A stretch of 5,316 nt of DNA from DATAFO01 sp046728935 (GTDB lineage Bacteria; Actinomycetota; Thermoleophilia; Solirubrobacterales; 70-9). The stretch spans positions 1 to 5,316 of the forward strand of contig JBKPFS010000151.1 in NCBI GenBank assembly GCA_046728935.1, given 5' to 3'. A model generated the notes under the pieces. It made no database searches. It saw only the letters and a program-made list of their open reading frames with translations, and was not told the origin of the DNA. Positions 1-4,882 of this stretch are shown one piece after another. The position numbers and the translations under genes are program-made. The number at the start of each line of letters is the position of its first letter. Within the stretch, counting starts at the first letter, position 1.

Positions 1-60
1 TCGATCGGCGACGCCCCGCTGCCCCTCAAGGACGCCAAGCCGCTTCCCTCGTCCGACTGA
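1..60 (+). CDS. C-terminal end of an unidentified protein (5' end outside window)
   Basis: Frame 1 is open from the first base and ends at TGA (58-60), giving 19 residues: SIGDAPLPLKDAKPLPSSD. The tail is rich in proline, serine and charged residues, as in a disordered C-terminus. Codons have strong G/C third positions (ATC, GGC, GAC, GCC, CTG, CTC, AAG), which supports genuine coding. No domain can be recognised in so short a piece and no function is assigned. Confidence 0.5.
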   Translation, partial: SIGDAPLPLKDAKPLPSSD

Positions 61-124
61 GCGGCGCTCGCCTGTGGCGGCGTCTATGCACTGGGGCCTC
101 ATCGACGAGATCATCCCGTCGTAA

Positions 125-360
125 CTCTTACGGACAGCGACGGTCTCAGCTCACAGCCGTAACCAGCCGGTGTCCGGCGTTCCGGTGTTCGATCAGTCCT
201 CAGAACGTCCGGAACTGATCGGGAACGGCGGAACTAACCGGAGCCAAAACCGCAGGTCACGCGGCATGTACCGGCGTAGCCGCAGGTGAGCGCGTCGGAA
301 GAACGAAATCCGGCGTACTAGCGGTTGGTAGCCGATCCGTTCGATCAAAGTACGCCCCGG
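125..360. other. Non-coding stretch between the left gene end and the integrase relic
   Basis: No reading frame here looks coding. The one structured part is the imperfect inverted repeat at 167-241, annotated separately. The remainder, including the GC-rich run up to 360, shows no tRNA, no recognisable promoter and no insertion-sequence end that I can identify. Confidence 0.4.
167..241. repeat. Long imperfect inverted repeat (hairpin)
   Basis: The core is a perfect 8-bp stem, CGATCAGT (190-197) with ACTGATCG (214-221), extended inward by CC (198-199) with GG (211-212) across a one-base bulge. Further out, the arms can pair again with interruptions: TCCG and CGTTC blocks on the left have complements on the right, and the outermost CCGGT (167-171) pairs with ACCGG (237-241). 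It could be a transcription terminator for the gene ending at 60, a structured RNA, or an operator. There is no T-tract on either side, so a classical intrinsic terminator is not supported. Confidence 0.45.
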
Positions 361-830
361 TTACGTCGACGGCGGCCCGGCCGTGCGTGAGGTACCGAGG
401 ATGTCGGTGAGGGTCTCGGCAGCTTGGCGGTCGCCGCCCAGCGCTGCGTGCGCATAGATATAGATACTGAGTGTGTCGACGCGCGTGGGTGGCTGAGGCG
501 CTGAGACGGTGGCGATGGGGACGCCGGCGGCGAGCATCTGCGTCGCCATGAAGTGCCGCAGGTCGTGGAGCCGGAAGTGCGGCAGCCCGGCGCCGCGGCG
601 GGCGTGGATGAACTGCTTGGTGACCCAGTTCGGCTGCCACGGCCGTGCCCCGTCGGCGTCGTTGCTGAAGACGAACGACTCGCCGGTCAACTCCACGGAA
701 GCGCCGCGGGCGCGGCCCTGCACGTCGTCTCGGTGGACACGAAGAACGCCGACGGTGTCGCGGTCGAGCTCGACACGGTAGTTGCGGTGCGTCTTGGTGG
801 GCCGCAGGACGGGCCGTCGGGTCCGTCGAC
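361..830 (-). pseudogene. Tyrosine recombinase / integrase relic, C-terminal half
   Basis: This is the catalytic half of a phage-type tyrosine integrase, an enzyme that inserts mobile elements at attachment sites. On the minus strand one sees RPTKTHRNYRVELD (the beta-hairpin with the catalytic lysine region), FVFSNDADGARPWQPNWVTK, then LHDLRHFMATQMLAAGV, which contains the H-x-L-R-H box (His codon at 565-567). The tyrosine segment IYAHA and GGDRQAAETL precede a TAA at 361-363. The gene is broken. The N-terminal arm/core-binding domain and first catalytic arginine are missing. A one-base loss near 809-811 separates VDGPDGP from VLRPTKTHR. Two further losses (about 2 bases near 498-501, 1 base near 475-477) cancel out but scramble the expected RLSHxRAST segment, removing the third-box histidine; in the other frame RLSHPRAST is still readable. 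The codons ATC TAT are also duplicated (IYIYAHA). The right boundary is approximate. Family assignment is confident; inactivity is inferred. Confidence 0.85.
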
Positions 831-854
831 CACCGACGGGGTGAACGCGATCGC

Positions 855-1002
855 GACACCCGGGAACAGATCGCCACCGCATTCCTCGCGCTTTTAACGG
901 CTTCGCCATCGAACGACTCGCCGACCCCGAGGCCGCCCCGACGAACTCCTCGCAGACGCCGTCGCCGCCCTCCTTCGCGGCTTCTCAAACACACCCGCGT
1001 AA
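855..1002 (+). pseudogene. TetR-family regulator relic, C-terminal end
   Basis: Three consecutive plus-strand frames splice into one plausible protein tail: frame 3 reads DTREQIATAFLALLT (855-899), frame 2 reads GFAIERLADPEAAP (899-940), and frame 1 reads DELLADAVAALLRGF followed by SNTPA and TAA (940-1002). Each join needs one missing base (near 899 and near 938-940). The composite matches, from memory of the family, the last helices of TetR-type repressors, which form the dimerisation/ligand-binding domain. The DNA-binding N-terminus is absent, so it cannot work as a repressor. The relic lies back to back with the integrase relic, and both lack their 5' parts. A short alpha-helical tail is weak evidence for family, so another helical protein is possible. 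Confidence 0.5.
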
Positions 1003-1020
1003 GGATCGACGCGGCCCATT

Positions 1021-1050
1021 CATGTCGTGGTCTCGACTCACCACGACATG
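1021..1050. terminator. Perfect hairpin downstream of the methyltransferase, likely bidirectional terminator
   Basis: CATGTCGTGG (1021-1030) and CCACGACATG (1041-1050) are exact reverse complements around a 10-base loop; the first loop pair (T1031/A1040) extends the stem to 11 bp. It sits 25 bp past the methyltransferase stop (1076, minus) and 18 bp past the TetR relic stop (1002, plus), where two convergent transcripts would end. No T-run follows on either strand, as is common in high-GC actinobacteria, so a regulator-binding palindrome is the alternative. Confidence 0.5.
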
Positions 1051-1075
1051 CTGTTGTGCGCCTCGATCTGCTCGA

Positions 1076-1936
1076 TCAAGCTCTTCGGGTCGCGGTGACG
1101 AGCCAGGTCGCGCCCTCGAGATGGAGACCCTCGGAACCGAACCGGGGTTCGAGGATCTCGAGCACCGCGCGCATCCCGCGCTCGGCAGCTTCCGGATCGG
1201 CATCGGCGAGGATGTGGCGGACGACGGGCAGAGCGCGCAGGAACCGCTCGAACTCACCGGGCGTTGAGCCTGGAAGCTTCATGCTCGCACGCCGCTCCTT
1301 CACGCGAGTGTCGGCGAAGCCTGCAGATTCGAGGATTGCCTCGATGCGCATGGGCTCGGCGAGTGAGAAGGGCCCCGGTGCTCCCCCTTCGCCGAGATCG
1401 GGCAGCGGAACGTGGGCGGCGAGAGCCATCCCCGGCAGCGCGATCCACTCGTTTGCCAGCATCTCCTGCCAGCACACGAACGCGATCCGGCCCTCCGCCT
1501 TCAATGAGCGGCCGATGTTGGCGAAGGCCGCAACAGGATCAGCGAAGAACATCACCCCGAAGCGGCTGATCGCGACGTCATGGCGAGCAGGCTCAAGCGG
1601 ATAGACCTGCGCGTCGCCGCGCACGAACCCCACGTTCGTGAGCTCCAGCTCCCGGGCCCGCCGACGCGCGACCGCCAGCATCGGCTCCGAAAGGTCAATC
1701 CCCAGCGCGAACCCGTCGCGGGCGCGACGGGCCGCTTCGAACGTCGTGGCCCCGCAGCCGCAACCGACGTCGAGGATCTGTTCGCCGACTGCGATCGCCG
1801 CCGCCCCCAACAGCCCATCGTTGAAAGGCCCCGACATGGCGTCATACGCGTCCGCATAGGCGACCCAGTGCTGTCCCTCCTCGCCTCCCCATGCCTCGGC
1901 CTGGTCCGCGTTCACGATCCCGCCATCTGTGTCCAC
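1076..1936 (-). CDS. Class I SAM-dependent methyltransferase (UbiE/Methyltransf_11-25 like)
   Basis: A predicted cytosolic enzyme of 286 residues that transfers a methyl group from S-adenosylmethionine; the substrate is unknown. Counting from the chosen start, the N-terminal lead NADQAEAW and a conserved helix (HWVAYADAYDAM, 23-34) precede motif I, ILDVGCGCG (54-62), the glycine-rich SAM loop. The acidic residue binding the ribose follows in GIDLSEPM (Asp 81), then RGDAQ (106-110) and motif IV-like HDVAISRFGVMFF (119-131). The ending TWLVTATRRA and TGA look native, and the length suits the family. GTG at 1934-1936 is chosen because GAGGAG lies 4 bases upstream. A second GTG at 1913-1915 would also leave the family start intact, while an upstream ATG (1994-1996) adds 20 unrelated residues. 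No frameshift is seen, unlike its neighbours. It stands alone between relics, so context gives no pathway. Confidence 0.88.
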   Translation of the reverse strand: MDTDGGIVNADQAEAWGGEEGQHWVAYADAYDAMSGPFNDGLLGAAAIAVGEQILDVGCGCGATTFEAARRARDGFALGIDLSEPMLAVARRRARELELTNVGFVRGDAQVYPLEPARHDVAISRFGVMFFADPVAAFANIGRSLKAEGRIAFVCWQEMLANEWIALPGMALAAHVPLPDLGEGGAPGPFSLAEPMRIEAILESAGFADTRVKERRASMKLPGSTPGEFERFLRALPVVRHILADADPEAAERGMRAVLEILEPRFGSEGLHLEGATWLVTATRRA

Positions 1937-2347
1937 CGGGCTCCTCTTCGCAAGCGACGAGCCGGACCAGAATCTCGAGCAGCATCTGCGCGCCAACGCC
2001 TATGCCGTTTGGCGTCGCCACGCTAGCGCTGGGCTGTCCACGACAGACTGCCGCTCAAACGAAGGGCGGTATGGATGGCCGTCCCCGTCGCCCAACGCCA
2101 GGGCGCATCCGGCGCCATCCCCGGACCCGCCGGTCGCGCGCACTTCGGTGGCATTCGGACCGACAGGAACTCTCATTGGAGGTCGGTCACCTTCTGGGAC
2201 TCAGAGACGCGAGCCCATTACGGTCCTGTGCACAACGAACCGACGCGGGGTGCGCAGAAAGACGATCGCCCTCGCGGAGTCAACACGAGAGCCGCACGCT
2301 CACGGGGTGGAATAGCGGCATCAGTAGCAACGGGCTTCCGGCGCGGT
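1937..2347. other. Stretch without a recognisable gene
   Basis: About 410 bp between the methyltransferase start and the hairpin beside the tRNA fragment. Several frames stay open on the plus strand, but their translations are low-complexity, rich in arginine, proline and serine, and show no family motif, as expected of open frames in GC-rich non-coding DNA. The part nearest 1937 should hold the methyltransferase promoter; I could not pick a convincing -10/-35 pair. If the tRNA scar is read correctly, this is host-side sequence downstream of the original tRNA-Gly. Confidence 0.4.
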
Positions 2348-2371
2348 GAGGCCCCGGTCTCCCGGGGCCTC
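2348..2371. terminator. GC-rich perfect hairpin just past the tRNA-Gly 3' end
   Basis: GAGGCCCCGG (2348-2357) and CCGGGGCCTC (2362-2371) are exact reverse complements with a 4-base loop, TCTC. On the minus strand the hairpin begins about 18 bp beyond the tRNA 3' end, the usual place for a tRNA transcription terminator. There is no T-tract after it. It was probably kept from the original tRNA locus when the 3' part of the gene was duplicated. Confidence 0.6.
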
Positions 2372-2389
2372 TGATCTGGTCTTGTGGGA

Positions 2390-2438
2390 GCGGACGACGG
2401 GACTCGAACCCGCGACCCTCACCTTGGCAAGGTGATGC
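2390..2438 (-). other. tRNA-Gly(GCC) 3' fragment, probable attachment-site scar
   Basis: On the minus strand this reads as the 3' two-thirds of a tRNA-Gly. The anticodon arm is TCACC-TTGCCAA-GGTGA with anticodon GCC, then comes a short variable loop, a T arm (GCGGG-TTCGAGT-CCCGT, containing the universal GGTTCGAGTCC), and the 3' acceptor strand CGTCCGC. The expected 5' acceptor strand (GCGGACG) and a D arm are missing. The 25 bases before the anticodon arm (GCTCAGCGAAAGCGTCTGC and upstream) cannot pair with the acceptor strand or form a D stem. It is therefore not a functional tRNA. Tyrosine integrases commonly use the anticodon-to-3'-end part of tRNA genes as attB and leave such a copy at the far end of the element. 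By that logic the element lies at higher coordinates and the host at lower ones. Confidence 0.8.
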
Positions 2439-2498
2439 AGACGCTTTCGCTGAGCAGCACATCCGTGTATTTCACCAGGTCAGCGGCAAGATTCAAGC

Positions 2499-2516
2499 GA
2501 CCGTGACTGACCGTGA
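2499..2516. repeat. 8-bp direct repeat with 10-bp period
   Basis: GACCGTGA occurs at 2499-2506 and again at 2509-2516, one helical turn apart, about 60 bp from the tRNA fragment. Such spacing places both copies on the same DNA face and is compatible with cooperative protein binding, for example by an integrase arm domain or excisionase. Function is inferred only from position. Confidence 0.45.
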
Positions 2517-2538
2517 TTACCCCACTTTGGCCGTCTCT

Positions 2539-2560
2539 TGTGGTGGAGATGTGGTGGAGA
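2539..2560. repeat. Perfect tandem 11-bp direct repeat
   Basis: TGTGGTGGAGA is present twice with no gap (2539-2549 and 2550-2560). It lies about 100 bp from the tRNA fragment on the inferred element side, where arm-type integrase sites occur as short direct repeats. A chance duplication cannot be ruled out. Confidence 0.55.
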
Positions 2561-2654
2561 CACCCGCCGGATCCTGAACGCAAGCCGCGCCGCAATACAG
2601 CCTCTAGGTCCTCGCGGCTCACGCTCATCTCAGTTCCATGCTGTTGCCACGCGC

Positions 2655-2677
2655 ACGTCGGCGCGACCGGCCGACGT
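2655..2677. repeat. Short perfect hairpin
   Basis: ACGTCGGC (2655-2662) is the exact reverse complement of GCCGACGT (2670-2677), with a 7-base loop. It lies about 100 bp past the stop of the minus-strand GHKL-type fragment and might terminate that transcript, although no T-run follows. An 8-bp GC-rich palindrome can also arise by chance in DNA of this composition. Confidence 0.3.
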
Positions 2678-2777
2678 CACGTGTCGTTAGTTATCGCTAC
2701 TCATCGTGTTTGATACCGGCAATCTCCCACGTCTGCAACAACGTGGATCCAGCTCGTCGGCAGTTACCCACGTCGGT

Positions 2778-3392
2778 TCAGATGACGTCCTTGACGTTGC
2801 CCATGAGGGACCGGAGGAACTTCCCCCAGTCATCACGCAGTTCCATGAACCTCGCTGGGTCGCGGTCCATCGACTCCGCCTTCGCGTACGCGATGACAAG
2901 CAGGATGAGCGCCTCCATCGTGCGCCGAGCGGTCCGTGTTGCCTCATCCCCGCTGACACTTCCCGCGGGCGCCTCGGCGGTCACCTTGATGGGCTGCCAA
3001 AGCTCCTCGTAAAAGGGATGCCGCGAGTTCAACCGGATGATGATCTGGTTGCTCAGATGCTGGACGTCGATGAAGCTCATCCCCGGAAAGTCGACAGTCT
3101 CGACGACGAAGGGAAGGTCGGCGATCCTCTTGAGGTACTCCGTCTTCTCATCGGGCTTCTGATGCCCCGTGTCCTCTGCCAACTTCTCGAGGATCTGCTT
3201 TTCCCTCTCAGGCCCCGGTCCTTCCGCCTTGCTCTTTGTAAGCGTCCGATCGGCCTTCTTGACAGCGTCGAGGATGTCAGCGTGCTCGCCACCGGGCTCC
3301 TCATGCTTCATCCGGCTGGCTTCGCCCCACAGCTTCTGGATCTCATCCCTCGCCTGCGGGACCCAACGCTGAAGCTGGCCACGGATGAGCGC
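2778..3392 (-). pseudogene. C-terminal fragment resembling a GHKL (HATPase_c_3-type) ATP-binding protein
   Basis: An open minus-strand frame of 204 residues ends at TGA (2778-2780). It has no proper beginning: an in-frame TGA lies immediately upstream (3393-3395), and the first ATG (3309-3311) falls inside a continuous helical segment that already starts at ALIRGQLQRW. Residues 1-75 are charged and helical. The middle contains FIDVQHLSNQIIIRLN followed by SRHPFYEELWQPI, and the last 60 residues are helical (RTMEALILLVIAYAKAES, then RDDWGKFLRSLM). The N-x-x-HPFY-x-x-L-W/Y pattern and helical tail resemble, from memory, the C-terminus of large proteins with an N-terminal Hsp90/MORC-like ATPase domain, often found in defence or mobile regions. 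No ATPase motif is present, so the family call is tentative. A short independent protein starting at 3311 is the alternative. Confidence 0.5.
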
Positions 3393-3435
3393 TCAAGATT
3401 CATGCGCGCAGAACGGGCGCACCACTCATGACGAC

Positions 3436-3839
3436 CTATTCGATGAGATCAGCAGCCTCGGCTTCGCTTCGCCCCGCACGCATCTCCTCGGGAGAGCTCG
3501 ACAGCGCACCGCCGGAGGCCTTCATCCTCGAGCAGTCTCTGGATACTCGAGGCCACCGCGGCAGGATCTGGTTCTCCGTCCTGCAGAATGGAGAACAGCG
3601 CGCCGTCCGGAACAATCGTTGCCAAAATTGCAACCGGCGCCTGACTGTGCGACCAACGCAGCGTTGACTGACTGATCGGCGGCAATCGGACTGCATCCGA
3701 CCGGCAATTCGTGTGCGATGGAGCCGAACACCGTTCCGAATCCGCCGTGGCATACCACGGCCGACAGGTGCGGATACAGACTTGTTTGCGCATTCAGCAC
3801 ACTTCGAGAGATGTGCGCCGCAATTGTTCGGGCACTCCG
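3436..3839 (-). pseudogene. MGT-type glycosyltransferase relic (GT1 family), C-terminal part
   Basis: The C-terminal nucleotide-sugar-binding half of a macrolide/UDP-glucosyltransferase-like GT1 enzyme, spread over three minus-strand frames. Frame one gives TSLYPHLSAVVCHGGFGTVF and then ADQSVNAALVAQSGAG. VCHGGxGT and the following P-x-x-ADQ-x-x-NA are the donor-binding signature of this family. One extra base in the AATTTT run near 3624-3628 shifts the frame to ATIVPDGALFSILQDGEPDP and VASSIQRLLEDEGLRR. A second extra base near 3490 shifts it again to EMRAGRSEAEAADLIE and TAG (3436-3438), a natural-looking end. The frame is closed upstream by TGA (3840-3842), and the acceptor-binding N-terminal domain is missing. 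It begins 38 bp after the hydrolase stop. It cannot make a complete enzyme as read. Confidence 0.8.
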
Positions 3840-3877
3840 TCAGGAACTGCTGCTCCTTCCGGGGAGAGCGGAGCCGT

Positions 3878-4792
3878 CTACAGACCCTCGGCGACGAGCG
3901 ACGCGCACTGGTCGGGATCGTCGTACCAGGGGAAGTGGCCGCCGGGCATGGTCACGAAGCGCGCGCTGGGGATCTTATCGACGCTCGGTTTGCCGGCGGC
4001 GGGCGCGAGGAACCGATCGTCGTCGGGCCACACGAACAGCAGCGGCACGGTGAAGCTGCGAAGTTCCGCGTCGGTGAGGATGTGCTCGGGGCGAGGTGTG
4101 CGGCCATGGAGGAGTCGCCGCAGCAGCGCTCGGAATGACGCCGCCTGGCCCGGCAACCGCAGCAGGAGCACGTGCATGTCGACGAGGTCGTCGGAGACCA
4201 ACCGCTCCGCATGTGCGCCAGCGGCCTCCCGCAGGCCCAAGCGGGACATCGACCGAGGCTGAGGCACCCGCGCGACCCAGGTCGCGATCCGGCCGAGAAC
4301 CGGCGCGGTGAGCGCTCCCATGATGAGGTCGCCACGCGACCCCGCGATGGCGACCGCGGGCTGTCCGACGATCACCGCTCGAGTGACCCGCGACGGCCGG
4401 TCGAGCGCGAACCACAAGGAGAACAGTCCACCGAGCGAGTTCCCCACGAGCGTGACCTGGTCGATGCCGAGACCGTCAAGCGTGCCCGCGATGACGTTGA
4501 CCGCCTGTTCGCGGAGCGGAGCGCCCTGCCACAGGTAGGGCGGCGACAAGCCGTGTCCGGGGAGATCGATGAGCAGGTGGCGGCGCCCCGGCAGGCGGCC
4601 GGCCAGCGGTGCCATCCCGATGCCGGGCGCCGAGGCGCCGTTGATGAACAACACCGGGTCGCCGACACCCGACTCGAGGACACGGGCCCGCACGGCCGGC
4701 GCCGCGATGTCGACCCAACGCTCCTGTATGTCGAGCCCGTTCGCGGCGGCGACCCGCTGCTCGGTCGCTCGCACCCTCGCCTCGATGCCCAT
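3878..4792 (-). CDS. Alpha/beta hydrolase-fold enzyme
   Basis: An intact protein of 304 residues with the complete alpha/beta hydrolase pattern, predicted to be cytosolic because no signal peptide is seen. Strand beta-3 and the oxyanion region read VLFINGASAPG (48-57), where the usual HG is NG. DLPGHGLS (76-83) follows, then the nucleophile elbow GNSLGG with Ser119 (117-122). The acid is probably Asp259 in VWPDDDRF, and the base is His286 in MPGGHFPW. A helical cap lies between about 150 and 245. The layout resembles the epoxide hydrolase/haloperoxidase/lipolytic-esterase branch; the substrate cannot be told. The start is ATG 4790-4792, with no clear ribosome site but a TAGGCT hexamer 9 bases before it, suggesting a near-leaderless transcript. 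It stops 38 bp before the glycosyltransferase relic on the same strand. No frame damage is seen. Confidence 0.88.
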   Translation of the reverse strand: MGIEARVRATEQRVAAANGLDIQERWVDIAAPAVRARVLESGVGDPVLFINGASAPGIGMAPLAGRLPGRRHLLIDLPGHGLSPPYLWQGAPLREQAVNVIAGTLDGLGIDQVTLVGNSLGGLFSLWFALDRPSRVTRAVIVGQPAVAIAGSRGDLIMGALTAPVLGRIATWVARVPQPRSMSRLGLREAAGAHAERLVSDDLVDMHVLLLRLPGQAASFRALLRRLLHGRTPRPEHILTDAELRSFTVPLLFVWPDDDRFLAPAAGKPSVDKIPSARFVTMPGGHFPWYDDPDQCASLVAEGL

Positions 4793-4801
4793 TCGGGGCG
4801 C

Positions 4802-4807
4802 AGCCTA
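4802..4807 (-). promoter_or_regulatory. Possible -10 element of the hydrolase gene
   Basis: On the minus strand TAGGCT (TANNNT type) ends 9 bases before the hydrolase ATG. Transcription would start about 3 bases before the ATG, consistent with the lack of a Shine-Dalgarno sequence and with the frequent leaderless genes of actinobacteria. No good -35 is visible at 17 bp, so this is tentative. Confidence 0.3.
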
Positions 4808-4882
4808 GACACGGCACAGTCGTCCGAGCCTGGCCGTCGGTCGTCGAGCGGCCGAGATCGAGTGAATCGCAGGAAGCGGCAG

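Larger units (their letters stand above)
2439..2777. other. Attachment-flanking region with short repeats and no clear gene
   Basis: About 340 bp between the tRNA fragment and the GHKL-type gene end. It holds two sets of short direct repeats (2499-2516 and 2539-2560) and a hairpin (2655-2677). A minus-strand frame of 69 residues starts at ATG 2626-2628 (MSVSREDLEAVLRRGL...) and runs into the tRNA fragment, ending at 2419. Its start is protein-like, but its end is translated tRNA sequence and no strong ribosome site precedes it, so it is not called as a gene. The repeat-rich character suits the arm region of an integration site. Confidence 0.45.

Noticed and set aside
257..994. Minus-strand frame of 245 residues across the integrase and TetR relics
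   Set aside because: The translation is arginine/proline low complexity and is a shifted reading of the integrase; only a few residues near the frameshift belong to the integrase.
1994..1996. ATG start for the methyltransferase
   Set aside because: It would add 20 residues (MARRCCSRFWSG...) unlike the family start; GTG at 1934-1936 has GAGGAG 4 bases upstream.
1929..2374. Plus-strand open frames of 99-152 residues
   Set aside because: Three overlapping frames are all open with low-complexity, motif-free translations; none has a ribosome site or a recognisable domain.
2280..2462. Minus-strand frame of 60 residues containing GEGRGFESRRPLP
   Set aside because: That peptide is the translation of the tRNA T arm and acceptor strand; the frame simply reads through the tRNA fragment and hairpin.
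2390..2470. A complete tRNA-Gly gene
   Set aside because: No GCGGACG acceptor strand and no pairing D arm occur in the 30 bases before the anticodon arm, although GCTCAG is present by chance or as a remnant.
2706..3431. Long plus-strand frame of 241 residues opposite the GHKL-type fragment
   Set aside because: It is antisense to a better minus-strand frame, has no family motif, and arises from the codon bias of the opposite strand.
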